Assembly (NCBI GenBank): GCA_900120415.1
Contig: FQLW01000005.1
Location: forward strand, 620,001 to 684,000
Direction of reading: 5' to 3'
Length of the DNA: 64,000 nt
From: Urmitella timonensis
Lineage (GTDB): Bacteria > Actinomycetota > Actinomycetes > Actinomycetales > Actinomycetaceae
Positions 9,328-19,107 of the stretch are shown here, piece after piece. How positions within the stretch are numbered: the stretch's first letter is position 1; each line of letters opens with the position of its first letter. The position numbers and the translations under genes are program-made. The notes beneath the pieces are model-generated. The model was not told where the DNA came from, made no database searches, and worked only from the letters and a program-made list of their open reading frames with translations.

Positions 9328-9435
9328 GGCACGGGCAGAGGTTTTATCCGAGTGGGCTAGGCGGGCGTAAAAACTCGAAAAATGCCGGTGGCTTTTTCGA
9401 GTTTTTGGGCAGGAGGAAAAACCTCTGCCCGTGCC
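9328..9435 (+). repeat. Two-stem structured repeat, complete copy 1
   Basis: The outer arms (9328-9345 and 9418-9435) are a perfect 18-bp inverted repeat. The inner arms (9369-9382 and 9393-9406) are a perfect 14-bp inverted repeat extended by GCC/GGC. Between the stems are a 23-base core (9346-9368, beginning ATCCGAGT) and an 11-base core (9407-9417, GGGCAGGAGGA). The same layout with the same segment lengths recurs at 22646. The element starts to end 48 bases from the coaE stop. It could act as a structured RNA, terminator or repeat; its function is unknown. Confidence 0.75.
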
Positions 9436-9482
9436 AACGTAAATGAGGGCAGAGATACTTCGGTTATTTCATAGGGATTCTA

Positions 9483-10145
9483 TTAGCTATCACCATTGGC
9501 CAGGCGACGCAGCTGCGGCCATAGCTCGCTGGCGACAGTGCGCCGCAAATCTTCACAGCTAGTGTCATTTACAAGTTCATAATTAGCAATTGCGCGTCGC
9601 TCTTCATCACTGGATTGCGCCGCAATCCGGGCGTCTACTTGCTGGCGTTCAAGACCGCTTCGCTGATATAGCCGCCGGTATCGTTGCTCTATCGGGGCAG
9701 TAACCGTCACCACCAGGTCAAAAGCGTGAGCGGCGGGATTTTCGACCAACAGTGGAATATCGTAGACCCCAATATCGTCAGAGTTTAGCGAAGCAAAAAA
9801 CCGGTCAGATAAAAACGAAATATAGGGGTGCGTTATTGATTCCAGTAGGTGACGGGATTCGGGATTATTAAACACTATGGTCGCGAGCTCGCCGCGGTTT
9901 ACTCCGTTTTCCCACTCGGGATGGTTAAAAGCACGGGCAATATCGGGGGCTAAATCTACCAAGGCTTGACCTGCGAATTCATCGGCGCTACAGGTCTTTG
10001 CCCCCAAGGCTTTAAGCGTTTGTACCGTAGTAGATTTACCAGAGCCAATACCGCCAGTTACCGCCGCCGATAAAGCATTAGTGGGGCAAGCAGCTGCCCA
10101 GCGCGCTCCCCTATCGGGATTGCGGTAAATCAATAGTTCACTCAC
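9483..10145 (-). CDS. coaE: Dephospho-CoA kinase
   Basis: Last step of CoA synthesis, phosphorylating dephospho-CoA. The P-loop GGIGSGKST lies near residue 32 and is followed by the SADEFAGQAL region and the lid/CoA-binding segment with IPLLVEN and ERQQVDARIAAQ, all typical of CoaE. The protein has about 25 extra N-terminal residues before the P-loop strand, with no internal ATG to shorten it. It stands downstream of rpsA, as in other actinobacteria, but behind a strong terminator, so it may have its own promoter. Confidence 0.93.
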   Translation of the reverse strand: MSELLIYRNPDRGARWAAACPTNALSAAVTGGIGSGKSTTVQTLKALGAKTCSADEFAGQALVDLAPDIARAFNHPEWENGVNRGELATIVFNNPESRHLLESITHPYISFLSDRFFASLNSDDIGVYDIPLLVENPAAHAFDLVVTVTAPIEQRYRRLYQRSGLERQQVDARIAAQSSDEERRAIANYELVNDTSCEDLRRTVASELWPQLRRLANGDS

Positions 10146-10200
10146 CCTGCCAGCCTATCCAGGTAGCTATCCCAAGCAAAACCGAAAATACAAAGAAAAA

Positions 10201-10238
10201 TGGGCTGTCGGAGTCAAATCTTTGACTCCGACAGCCCA
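10201..10238 (-). terminator. Rho-independent terminator of rpsA
   Basis: A perfect 18-bp inverted repeat (TGGGCTGTCGGAGTCAAA and its complement) with a two-base loop, followed on the minus strand by TTTTTCTTTG. It lies between the rpsA stop and the coaE start. Confidence 0.85.
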
Positions 10239-10286
10239 AATTTCAAAGTTAAACCACTATTTAATACATAAACAGTATTAAAAGGT

Positions 10287-11744
10287 TTATTCGCCGGTTA
10301 GCTTCTCCCGTAGAGCTGCGAGAGCTTCATCTGAAGCTAGAACGCTTTCAGAATCTTCAGTCTCGGTAGAGTAGCTGGCGTTTTCCGCCGGATCAGGGCG
10401 AACCGCAGCTGCTTCACTATCAGCTTCCAGAGCCTTAGCTACCTGCTCCTTGTGAGCCTTCCAACGTGCCTCAGCCTGAGAGTATTCCTCTTCCCAAGCT
10501 TCCCGTTGTGCCTCGTAGCCTTCCATCCATTCGTTAGTTTCCGGATCGAAGCCCTCGGGGTACTTGTAGTTGCCTTCTTCATCGTATTCAGCGGTCATAC
10601 CGTACAGTGAAGGATCGAACTCGGTATTGTTAGGATCAACGCCCTCATTAGCTTGTTTGAGGGACAGCGAAATCCGGCGACGATCCAAGTCAATATCAAT
10701 AACTTTGACAAAGACTTCTTCGCCAACCTTAACAACCTGCTCCGGTACTTCTACGTGACGCTGTGCCAGCTCGGAGATATGTACCAAACCTTCGATTCCG
10801 TCCTCGACCCTAATAAACGCACCGAAAGGAACCAGCTTGGTGACCTTGCCAGGAACGACCTGACCGATAGCGTGAGTGCGGGCAAAAGTCTGCCAAGGAT
10901 CTTCCTGGGTGGCTTTCAAGGACAGCGAAACCCGTTCGCGATCCATATCCACATCCAGAACCTCGACCGAAACTTCCTGACCAACTTCGACTACCTCGGA
11001 GGGGTGGTCAATATGCTTCCAAGAAAGCTCGGATACGTGAACCAGACCGTCCACTCCGCCCAAATCTACGAAAGCACCAAAGTTTACGATAGAAGAAACC
11101 ACGCCGGAACGAATCTGTCCCTTTTGCAAGGTATCCAGGAACTGGGTGCGTACTTCGGCTTGAGTCTGCTCTAGCCAGGAACGACGGGAAAGAACCACAT
11201 TGTTACGGTTCTCATCCAGTTCAATAATCTTGGCATCTAGTTCCCGCCCAATATAGGGAGCGAGGTCGCGTACCCGACGCATTTCAACTAGGGAAGCCGG
11301 TAGGAAGCCACGCAAGCCGATATCCAAGATAAGACCGCCCTTGACCACCTCAATCACCGTACCGGTGACTACGCCGTCAGCTTCCTTAATCTTCTGGACG
11401 TCGCCCCATGCACGTTCGTATTGAGCGCGCTTCTTCGACAGCAGCAGACGACCTTCTTTGTCCTCTTTCTGCAAGACTAGGGCTTCAATTTCGTCACCCA
11501 CCTGGACAACGTCCTCGGGGCTAACGTCATGTTTAATAGACAGTTCGCGTGAAAGGATTACGCCCTCGGTTTTGTAACCAATATCGAGGAGGACCTCATC
11601 ACGATCAACACGGACAACAGTACCGGTAACGATGTCGCCATCGCCAAAGTACTTAATAGTTTTATCGATTGCAGCTAGTAGTTCTTCTTGCGAACCGATA
11701 TCGTTTACGGCAACTTGATCGAGTTGCTCAGTAGAGGTGGTCAT
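10287..11744 (-). CDS. rpsA: 30S ribosomal protein S1
   Basis: 485 residues with four S1 RNA-binding domains, roughly at 35-105, 120-190, 210-280 and 295-365. The third and fourth carry the near-identical signatures GLVHVSELSWKHIDHPSEVV and GLVHISELAQRHVEVPEQVV. An acidic tail follows, as in actinobacterial S1. Helps mRNA engage the ribosome. The start is an ATG with a purine-rich leader; the upstream gap of about 210 bases before the polA stop probably holds its promoter. Confidence 0.96.
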   Translation of the reverse strand: MTTSTEQLDQVAVNDIGSQEELLAAIDKTIKYFGDGDIVTGTVVRVDRDEVLLDIGYKTEGVILSRELSIKHDVSPEDVVQVGDEIEALVLQKEDKEGRLLLSKKRAQYERAWGDVQKIKEADGVVTGTVIEVVKGGLILDIGLRGFLPASLVEMRRVRDLAPYIGRELDAKIIELDENRNNVVLSRRSWLEQTQAEVRTQFLDTLQKGQIRSGVVSSIVNFGAFVDLGGVDGLVHVSELSWKHIDHPSEVVEVGQEVSVEVLDVDMDRERVSLSLKATQEDPWQTFARTHAIGQVVPGKVTKLVPFGAFIRVEDGIEGLVHISELAQRHVEVPEQVVKVGEEVFVKVIDIDLDRRRISLSLKQANEGVDPNNTEFDPSLYGMTAEYDEEGNYKYPEGFDPETNEWMEGYEAQREAWEEEYSQAEARWKAHKEQVAKALEADSEAAAVRPDPAENASYSTETEDSESVLASDEALAALREKLTGE

Positions 11745-11957
11745 AGAGATAATTTCTCCAAAACGGACTTAATAGACAATATGGACAATTTTGGCTTCTC
11801 TTTCAAGAAACCTTAAAGAGCCTATCAGCAAAAACCGTTGAATCTCCAACTCAAAAAGCCCCTGTCGGGTTATTTCCCTAAAATGTATCCGATTCCACAG
11901 CCTTTTTCAGGACGAACAGCCCCCCCGTCTTGGCACCTAGTTAGATACAACTTTCCT

Positions 11958-14621
11958 CTAGTGGGCAGCGCTTCGCCAATTGCTACCTACTCCGATTCCC
12001 ACCGACAAAGGAACTTCTAAGCTAGCCGCATTACACATCGCATCCTCTACCAGGCAGCGCAGCTGGTTTTCCTCTCCCGGCGCTACCTCAAGAATCAATT
12101 CGTCATGAATCTGCAACAACACCCTGGAAGATAGCCCTTGCGCCTGAAGCTGTTCATCTACCCGAATCATTGCCTGTTTCATTAAATCCGCAGCGCTGCC
12201 CTGAATCGGAGCATTAAGAGCCGCCCGCTCCGCCATTCGCCGTAAATTGTGGTTGGAGCTCTTCAGATCCGGGAGGGCGCGCCGTCTGCCCTGCATGGTT
12301 TCGGTGTAGCCAACTTTTCTGGCACGTTCAACAATCTGCTGTAAATAACTACGTACTTTCCCGAAACGTTGAAAATACTGATCCATCAACTTTTCGGCTT
12401 CCTTTTGCGCAATACGCAGTTGGCTAGCCAAACCGTAGGCAGAAAGCCCATAGGCAAGCCCGTAAGAGGTAGCTTTAACCTTTGACCTCATCTGTTCAGA
12501 GACGTCTTCGGGGCTAATATCAAAAATCATGGCCGCCATCGTGCGGTGTAAATCTTCTCCGGTCTTGATAGCGGCGATTAAATCTTTGTCGCCTGACATA
12601 TGCGCCATTACCCGCATTTCAATCTGGGAATAATCCACGCTCATCAGGTTTTCAAACCCATCCCCAAAAATAAACGCCTCCCGAATTCGTTGTCCATTAA
12701 CCGAGCGAACTGGAATGTTTTGCAAATTCGGTTCTGCCGAAGAAAGCCGCCCGGTTGCGGTCACTGTCTGCTTAAATGAGGTGTGAATCCTGCCATCGGG
12801 GTGAACTGCTTTTTGTAGCCCTTGCACGGTTTGTAAGAGCTTTATGGAATCGCGGTGAGCTAGCAAATACTGCAAAAATGGATGCTGAGTTTTGCCAAAC
12901 AGCCACTCCAGGGCATCAGCATTAGTGGTGTAACCGGTGCGGGTTTTCTTGGTTTTTGGCATCTGAAGCTGCTCGAATAACACTTCTTGCAGCTGTTTAG
13001 GACTAGAAAGATTTAAATCAGGACGCCCCACCTGAGCGCGCGCCTGCTGTTTTGCATCCTCGGTTTGCTTCCTTAAATCATTTTCGAGATCCCCTAGCAC
13101 CTGGTCTGATACGGCGATTCCGGTGTCTTCCATCCGGGCGAGAATCTTGGAAATAGGGCGTTCCAGCTGCAACCATAAATGCTCGGCTCTACTGGCGGAT
13201 AATGCTTTCTTTTCAGCCTTGGCGATTTGAGGCAACGCCGCCGCCATCTGCGCATTTTTAGTATCTGAAGTACCAGATAAATCCAGAGTTGCCTGCCCGC
13301 TATCCTCTTTATTTCCGGGGGAAAGCGAATATCCTAAGAGCTTTTCACTCAACACTTCTACATCATAGGAACGCGCCGATGGGTCTAGTAGATAGCCTCC
13401 GATTTCGGTATCCCATCCGGGCATTTCTACTTTGATTCCCCCGCCTTTTAAGGCATGCCAGGCAGCTTTCCAGTTATGGAAGATAGCGATATCAGCTCTA
13501 GCTAGGAAGTCTTTAAGAGCTGACACCAAGTCCGGTGGGGCTGCAATCAAATCAATGTTAGCCACCTGGTTTTCGCTAGCTAAAAGCACTCTAGTAGCAT
13601 CCCCTGATCCCGGAGTGCTCTCTCCTTCTACGATTACGCCCACTGGTTTTGAGAGGGCGCAAATCCATTTAGGGATGTCTTGTTCGGCAAGCATCTTAAC
13701 TTCTTCCCGAGCACTGGGCGTTTCTTGCGCCAGCTCAAACGCGGGAACGCTGGCTAAAGCAGCGCGCAGAGTTTGCCCGATTTCCAGTTTATCTAGCAGC
13801 TTTGCCAGTGAATCGGCATTTGCTTTCCCAAAGGTTAGCTCCCCGACTTTTATCCCTAAGTCCAGGTCAGTTAGCAGGGCGTTTAGTTTCCGGTTTCTTT
13901 TCACGTCCTCAATATGTGAACGCAGATCTTCGCCCCGCTTACCGCCAATATCGGCGGCGTGGGCGAGAACCCCAGCCAGCCCGTCATACTTATTTATCCA
14001 GGCGGCAGCGGTTTTCTCTCCTACTCCCGGTACTCCGGGCAGGTTATCTGCTTTTTCACCAACTAAAGCAGCAATCTCTGGGTAACGATGAGGGGGAACC
14101 CCATATTTTTCGGCAATAGCCTGCGGGGTCATTCGTTTTAAGTCGGTAATTGAGCGGGAGGGATACAGTACGGTGACAGATTCATTCGATAATTGGAAAG
14201 TGTCGCGGTCTCCGCTGGCTACCAGCACCTGAAGTCCCTGTTCACTGCCCTGCGTAGCTAAGGTAGCTAAAATATCGTCAGCCTCGATATTTTCTTGCTC
14301 TAAAGTAGTGACCCCCAGGTGAGCGAGCGCTTCTTTAATTAGCTCTATTTGTCCCTTAAACTCGGGCGGAGTGGGTTTACGACCCGCCTTGTACTCCGGG
14401 TATTCATCGGTGCGGAAAGAATGGCGAGAAACATCAAATGCCACCGCTAAATAATCGGGCTGTTCATCTTGCAACATTTTTACTAGCATCCGTAAAAACC
14501 CGTAAACCGCGTTGGTATATTGACCATCGCTGGTGCAAAATGCTTCCGGATTTAGGGCATAAAACGCGCGAAACGCCGCTGAATGACCGTCAATTACAAG
14601 TAGGGTTTTGTTCTCAATCAT
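11958..14621 (-). CDS. polA: DNA polymerase I
   Basis: Repair and Okazaki-fragment polymerase of 887 residues. The N-terminal 5'-nuclease domain (about 1-290) includes VIDGHSAAFRAFYAL, EADDILATLA and GEKADNLPGVPGVGEKTA. The polymerase domain has SVDYSQIEMRVMAHMS (motif A), the O-helix region RSKVKATSYGLAYG and QIHDELILE (motif C). In the middle domain the expected proofreading DxE motif is replaced by GVIVEGES, so 3'-5' exonuclease activity is probably absent, as in other actinobacterial PolA proteins. It is adjacent to an ANTAR response regulator. Confidence 0.97.
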   Translation of the reverse strand: MIENKTLLVIDGHSAAFRAFYALNPEAFCTSDGQYTNAVYGFLRMLVKMLQDEQPDYLAVAFDVSRHSFRTDEYPEYKAGRKPTPPEFKGQIELIKEALAHLGVTTLEQENIEADDILATLATQGSEQGLQVLVASGDRDTFQLSNESVTVLYPSRSITDLKRMTPQAIAEKYGVPPHRYPEIAALVGEKADNLPGVPGVGEKTAAAWINKYDGLAGVLAHAADIGGKRGEDLRSHIEDVKRNRKLNALLTDLDLGIKVGELTFGKANADSLAKLLDKLEIGQTLRAALASVPAFELAQETPSAREEVKMLAEQDIPKWICALSKPVGVIVEGESTPGSGDATRVLLASENQVANIDLIAAPPDLVSALKDFLARADIAIFHNWKAAWHALKGGGIKVEMPGWDTEIGGYLLDPSARSYDVEVLSEKLLGYSLSPGNKEDSGQATLDLSGTSDTKNAQMAAALPQIAKAEKKALSASRAEHLWLQLERPISKILARMEDTGIAVSDQVLGDLENDLRKQTEDAKQQARAQVGRPDLNLSSPKQLQEVLFEQLQMPKTKKTRTGYTTNADALEWLFGKTQHPFLQYLLAHRDSIKLLQTVQGLQKAVHPDGRIHTSFKQTVTATGRLSSAEPNLQNIPVRSVNGQRIREAFIFGDGFENLMSVDYSQIEMRVMAHMSGDKDLIAAIKTGEDLHRTMAAMIFDISPEDVSEQMRSKVKATSYGLAYGLSAYGLASQLRIAQKEAEKLMDQYFQRFGKVRSYLQQIVERARKVGYTETMQGRRRALPDLKSSNHNLRRMAERAALNAPIQGSAADLMKQAMIRVDEQLQAQGLSSRVLLQIHDELILEVAPGEENQLRCLVEDAMCNAASLEVPLSVGIGVGSNWRSAAH

Positions 14622-14701
14622 CTAATCCTCCTAGGGACTATCCTAGAGAAAACACGCCTGGGTTGTACCGGCAGCGCTGCGCCGGATAGTTATTGCGCTA
14701 C

Positions 14702-15310
14702 TTAACCGATTTGTTCAATAACTGCTTCGGCAACCTCGCGCATGGTTAGTCTGCGATTCATAGAGGTGGTTTGAATCCAGCGGAAAGCTTCCGGTTCGCT
14801 CATCTCCATGTTCTCCATGAGCAGACCCTTAGCTCTGTCTACCACTTTGCGAGTCTCAAAACGGTCTTGCAGGTCAGCTACTTCATTCTCTAATGATTGG
14901 ATTTCGGCGTGCCGCGAAAGGGCGATTTCTAGCGCTGGCAATAACTCGGCGGGCGTAAACGGTTTCACCACATATGCCATAGCTCCTGCGTCTCGAGCGC
15001 GCTCCACTAACTCTTTTTGCGAAAATGCGGTAAGCATCACTACGGCGCAGGAAACTTCCTTCATTATTTTTTCGGCGGCGCTAATCCCGTCCATTTTAGG
15101 CATTTTTACATCCATAACACACAGGTCAGGCTGATGTTCCAGGGCTGATTGGTAGGCGGATTCTCCGTCTGCTGCCTCGGCTACAACTTCGTAGCCGGCT
15201 TCCGTGAGAGTTTCCACAATATCGAGTCGAATCAGGGTTTCATCCTCGGCGACCAGTACTTTTCTGCCGGGGAGATTATTTTTTTTAGCATTAGATTTCA
15301 AAGTTGCCAC
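14702..15310 (-). CDS. pdtaR: ANTAR-domain response regulator (PdtaR-like)
   Basis: 202 residues: a receiver domain with the phosphorylatable Asp in CVMDVKMPKMDG and the conserved Thr and Lys in VVMLTAFSQKE and YVVKPF. It is followed by a coiled segment and an ANTAR RNA-binding domain (RAKGLLMENMEMSEPEAFRWIQ in part). ANTAR regulators act by antitermination on paired RNA hairpins. Size and position beside polA match Mycobacterium PdtaR (Rv1626). The cognate histidine kinase is not in the window. Confidence 0.9.
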   Translation of the reverse strand: MATLKSNAKKNNLPGRKVLVAEDETLIRLDIVETLTEAGYEVVAEAADGESAYQSALEHQPDLCVMDVKMPKMDGISAAEKIMKEVSCAVVMLTAFSQKELVERARDAGAMAYVVKPFTPAELLPALEIALSRHAEIQSLENEVADLQDRFETRKVVDRAKGLLMENMEMSEPEAFRWIQTTSMNRRLTMREVAEAVIEQIG

Positions 15311-15360
15311 GTATCTATATTAGACTGAAATGGTGCGCTCGTTGAAGCGCTAAAGAAAAA

Positions 15361-15446
15361 GCCTCGATGGCGGAATTGGTAGACGCAGCGGATTCAAAAT
15401 CCGCCGTCCTTCACCGGACATGTGGGTTCGAGTCCCACTCGAGGTA
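15361..15446 (+). tRNA. tRNA-Leu (anticodon CAA)
   Basis: A class II tRNA of 86 nt with a seven-base acceptor stem (GCCTCGA with TCGAGGT), a leucine-type D arm (GGCGGAATTGGTAGACGC), an anticodon stem GCGGA/TCCGC around TTCAAAA, a long variable arm and a TTCGAGT T loop. Anticodon CAA reads UUG. CCA is not encoded. Confidence 0.97.
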
Positions 15447-15653
15447 CTTATGGGGCAGATTCCACCCTCTCAGCTATTTTGGCTGTTATTTTGGGGGGGT
15501 CTTCTAAAGCCAAAGGACGTTTTTTGTACCTGAATTCACCCTCTTAACCGCTAAAAACTTTCCCTATGAGAATCCTCACTAAACCTATGCTCCCCCGGCT
15601 CAGTAAATTTAGCTACGCAGATAAGACGAGCAGTCGGGGGGTAGGCAAGTAGG

Positions 15654-17093
15654 CTAGGAACGTTTGCGGCGCTCACGCACCCGCACCGAGATTTGAATCG
15701 GGCTACCGGCAAAACCGAACTGTTCGCGCAAACGGTTTTCTAAGAAACGTCGATAGGACGGCTCTAGGAATCCGGTAGTAAAGAACACGAAACGCGGCGG
15801 AGCAGCGCTAACCTGAGTCGCAAACATAATCCGCGGCTGTTTTCCACCCCGAACCGGGTGAGGATGCTCGGCAACGAGACGACCGAGGAAGGTATTTAAC
15901 TCACTGGTTGTAATTCGGGTTTTCCAGCCCGCAAGTGCCTGAGTTAAGGCTTGTTCAATCCGGTTAGTATGCCAGGTGGTCTTGGCCGAAAGATTAACCC
16001 GAGGAGCCCAATCAACATGGGATAATTGCAGCTCCCATTCGCGTTCTAAATCGCGCCGCCTCTCCTCGTCAAGTAAATCCCATTTATTATTGACCAACAC
16101 CAAGGCTCGTCCCGCAGAAATTACTTGCTCAATGATTCTAATATCGGCACTAGCTAGCTCCTGGGAAGCATCTAGTAGCACCATTGCTACATCGGATTCC
16201 TCAATCGCTGTCTGAGTCCGTAAGGATGCATAAAAATCAGCACCTCGGCTTTTATGCATCCGACGGCGAATCCCGGCAGTATCTACAAAAGTCCACGGAA
16301 CCCCCGCAATCTCGATAACCTCATCCACGGGATCTCGGGTAGTGCCAGCCAGCTCATTTACCACCACCCGCTGTGAGCCAGCTAAGGCATTAAGCAGCGA
16401 GGACTTCCCCACATTGGGGCGACCCACCAAAGCCACCCTCCCGGGGCTGCCTTCAACTAAAACCGACGCTAAATGGGATTTTTCCGGAAATACAGCTATC
16501 AGTTTATCCAGTAAATCGCCACTGCCCAGACCGTGTAGCGCTGAAAGGGGGAAAGGCTCACCTAAACCAAGCGACCACAGAGCCATAGCATCAGCTTCTA
16601 AGCGCTCTGAATCCACTTTATTAGCCACCAAAATAACCGGTCTACCGCATTTTTGCAGTATCCGTGCAATCTGCATATCGGTTTCGGTCGCTCCCACCTG
16701 GGCATCGGTGACAAACAAAACCGCATCGGCATACTGCAAAGAAACCTCGGCTTGCGCCGCCACCATTTGGTCAAGACCTTGAACCCCCAGTTCCCAACCG
16801 CCAGTATCCATAAGCAGGAAATCTTTCCCCGCCCACTGCGCCTGGTAACGAACCCGGTCTCTGGTGACGCCTGGTTTGTCTTGCACCACGGCAGCGCGCC
16901 GCCCCAAAATCCTATTTACCAGGGTAGATTTCCCCACATTAGGGCGACCGATAACCGCAACTACCGGTAGTGCAGCTAAATCTTGCTTTTCGTCCTCTTC
17001 GCCACCGTTTTCCAGCAACTCAAGGTCATTTTCTTGTAGCTCAATCTGACTAAGTAGCTTTGAAGAATCCACAGGGATTTGGTCTTGACTCAC
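15654..17093 (-). CDS. der: Ribosome-associated GTPase Der (EngA)
   Basis: Tandem-GTPase protein needed for 50S maturation. Two G domains are visible, each with GRPNVGKS (near residues 52 and 222), DTGG/DTAG G3 motifs and NKVD/NKWD G4 motifs. A C-terminal KH-like domain ends in the basic [10 protein letters not shown]. At 479 residues it has an approximately 40-residue acidic N-terminal extension. It is the last gene of the cmk-der part of the conserved actinobacterial cluster, 41 bases after cmk. Confidence 0.96.
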   Translation of the reverse strand: MSQDQIPVDSSKLLSQIELQENDLELLENGGEEDEKQDLAALPVVAVIGRPNVGKSTLVNRILGRRAAVVQDKPGVTRDRVRYQAQWAGKDFLLMDTGGWELGVQGLDQMVAAQAEVSLQYADAVLFVTDAQVGATETDMQIARILQKCGRPVILVANKVDSERLEADAMALWSLGLGEPFPLSALHGLGSGDLLDKLIAVFPEKSHLASVLVEGSPGRVALVGRPNVGKSSLLNALAGSQRVVVNELAGTTRDPVDEVIEIAGVPWTFVDTAGIRRRMHKSRGADFYASLRTQTAIEESDVAMVLLDASQELASADIRIIEQVISAGRALVLVNNKWDLLDEERRRDLEREWELQLSHVDWAPRVNLSAKTTWHTNRIEQALTQALAGWKTRITTSELNTFLGRLVAEHPHPVRGGKQPRIMFATQVSAAPPRFVFFTTGFLEPSYRRFLENRLREQFGFAGSPIQISVRVRERRKRS

Positions 17094-17134
17094 GTTCTAA
17101 AGTCTAGGCGAGGACGGGACAGTTTGGCGAAACT

Positions 17135-17845
17135 CTAGGCGTGGCGCGCCTTGAAAACCCGTCCCACGATGGCAACCACGGCTTCTAGGGTTTCCTCTTC
17201 GCTTAAGTCAGAAGAATCCAGCAGCTCGACTCCGGGAGCAGGAGTAGTGAAATTATTTACCTGTGAGTCAGCCAGGTCACGAGAGCTTACCGCGTCTGTT
17301 CCCACACCTAATTGACCCTGACGACGCTGCTGGCGTACCTGTTCAGAGGCAGTAAGCAGAATCTTTACGTCCGCATCTGGGGCAACCACAGTAGTGATGT
17401 CACGACCTTCGGCAACAATCCCCCGTCCAGATTCTTGAGCAGCTTTTATTAGCTGACGTTGGCGAGCAATCATTTGTTCCCGAACGCCTGGCACTGCGCT
17501 CACCCGGCTGACCATACTGGTAACTTGCTCGCTGCGCAGCAAAGCGGTTACATCCCGTCCATTAATGAGGACGCGAGGAGCGTGCGGAACGTCCTCTACC
17601 TGCAGGGGAATACTTGCAGCTAGCATCGCAAGAGCTGCCGGGTCGTTAAGGTCGGTTCCCTGCTGTAGTGCATACCAGGTCAAAGCGCGATACATCGCAC
17701 CAGTATCCAAAAAGCGCGTACCTAGCTCTGCAGCCGATAGGCGCGCAATTGTAGACTTACCTGCACCACTAGGCCCATCAATGGCAATTACCAAGCCAGC
17801 GCCGAGAATCTGCTGGCTAACATATTGTGAACCGTCACCTGACAT
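17135..17845 (-). CDS. cmk: Cytidylate kinase
   Basis: Phosphorylates CMP and dCMP. The P-loop GPSGAGKST lies near residue 22, followed by FLDTGAMYRA and the GRDITTVVAPDADVKILLTA segment, all typical of bacterial Cmk. The length of 236 is normal for actinobacteria. The initiating ATG (MSGDGSQYVS) gives about 13 residues before the first beta strand. It is followed by der after 41 bases. Confidence 0.96.
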   Translation of the reverse strand: MSGDGSQYVSQQILGAGLVIAIDGPSGAGKSTIARLSAAELGTRFLDTGAMYRALTWYALQQGTDLNDPAALAMLAASIPLQVEDVPHAPRVLINGRDVTALLRSEQVTSMVSRVSAVPGVREQMIARQRQLIKAAQESGRGIVAEGRDITTVVAPDADVKILLTASEQVRQQRRQGQLGVGTDAVSSRDLADSQVNNFTTPAPGVELLDSSDLSEEETLEAVVAIVGRVFKARHA

Positions 17846-17966
17846 AGCGTTACAACCCTTCTGAAACCATCTTTAGCAAGATGCCTAAATATATCAGATA
17901 CCTTTTGATAATAAGCTATCTTCGCCTTTTGTTACAGTTTATTGGAGATTACCGGTCGGCTCCATT

Positions 17967-19097
17967 CTAAAAAGACACTATTTCCCAGCCTTTAACCGCC
18001 AGTTTTTCTGCCAGTAAATTTGCGGCGTTAGGTTCTATAGCCAGGCGTGCCACCCCAAAGGCAGCCCCCGGAGAATGTTCCAGTTCCAGATCCTCGATAT
18101 TGATACCGGTATCGCCCACAGCTTGAAAAAGTCGCGCCAAACTCCCAGCTATATCGGGAACTTTAACCATTACTTCCTGGTAACGCCGCGGCGCTCCCCC
18201 ATGTTTACCCGGAATCCGCGCCACTCCCAAGTTTCCTTGCCGCATAGCTAAAGTTACCGCTCCCACCAAGCTCGGGGAAGGAAGTGCAGATCCCGGATGT
18301 TCGAGGGCGTGCAATACTTGCTGCAAATCATCGGCAAAAGCACGTAAAACTTTCGCCACGTGCTCGCCGTTACCGGCAATAATAGCTGCCCAGAGCGCCG
18401 GATCGGAAGAAGCAATCCGGGTAGTATCGCGCAAACCCTGTCCTGAAAGCCCTAAAGACTCTAGCGGAGCTTTCGCCAGTTGTGCCGCCAACAGGGAAGA
18501 AACCAGCTGTGGAACATGGGAAACCAAAGCCACAGATTGATCATGAGTTTCCGCATCTAATTGTAGCGGCATAGAACCTACATCCAAGGCCAAAGTACGC
18601 ATCGCCAGCACCGCCTCAGCGCTGGTGTGTTCGCTGGGCACTACCACCCAAGGACGCGATTCAAATAAATCTTCGCGGGCAAAGGCAGTGCCAGAACGTT
18701 CCCTCCCCGCCATTGGATGCGAGCCCACGTAGCGGGAAATATCCGCCCGCGCCTCTTTAATTTCCGCTAGAATCACGGCTTTTACCGAAGCCACATCGGT
18801 CACCAGCGATTCGGGAAATTCCTTTAACGCCGATATTACCTGTCTACCTGCAACATCAGGCGGGGTAGCTACCACCACTAGGTTAGGTGACGGGCAGTTT
18901 TCGTCCCACTGAATACCAGCTCCCATATCGCAAGCCAAAGCGGTAACCACCGGAGAAATATCTCGTAAAAAGACCTTCACCCCGAGTTTACTAAGCCGCA
19001 TTCCCAGGGAAGCGCCGAGCAGACCGACCCCAATAATCAATACCGGCCCGGTAGTTCCCACCTGCGAGTTAGCGAGGTTTGTTTTCAGGTTTTCCAT
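17967..19097 (-). CDS. tyrA: Prephenate dehydrogenase
   Basis: Tyrosine biosynthesis enzyme of 376 residues. The N-terminal Rossmann motif GVGLLGASLG is near residue 23. The prephenate-binding region has VGSHPMAGRERSG with the catalytic His and HDQSVALVSHVPQL. A C-terminal ACT domain (about 300-376, VKVPDIAGSLARLFQAVGDTG) suggests feedback control by tyrosine. It lies between rluB (10 bases upstream) and cmk. Prephenate versus arogenate preference cannot be settled by eye. Confidence 0.92.
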   Translation of the reverse strand: MENLKTNLANSQVGTTGPVLIIGVGLLGASLGMRLSKLGVKVFLRDISPVVTALACDMGAGIQWDENCPSPNLVVVATPPDVAGRQVISALKEFPESLVTDVASVKAVILAEIKEARADISRYVGSHPMAGRERSGTAFAREDLFESRPWVVVPSEHTSAEAVLAMRTLALDVGSMPLQLDAETHDQSVALVSHVPQLVSSLLAAQLAKAPLESLGLSGQGLRDTTRIASSDPALWAAIIAGNGEHVAKVLRAFADDLQQVLHALEHPGSALPSPSLVGAVTLAMRQGNLGVARIPGKHGGAPRRYQEVMVKVPDIAGSLARLFQAVGDTGINIEDLELEHSPGAAFGVARLAIEPNAANLLAEKLAVKGWEIVSF

Positions 19098-19107
19098 AGC
19101 TTACAGC

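Noticed and set aside
13432-14085. Plus-strand frame of 217 codons inside polA
   Set aside because: Antisense to a conserved polymerase region, Ser/Ala-rich composition typical of shadow frames.
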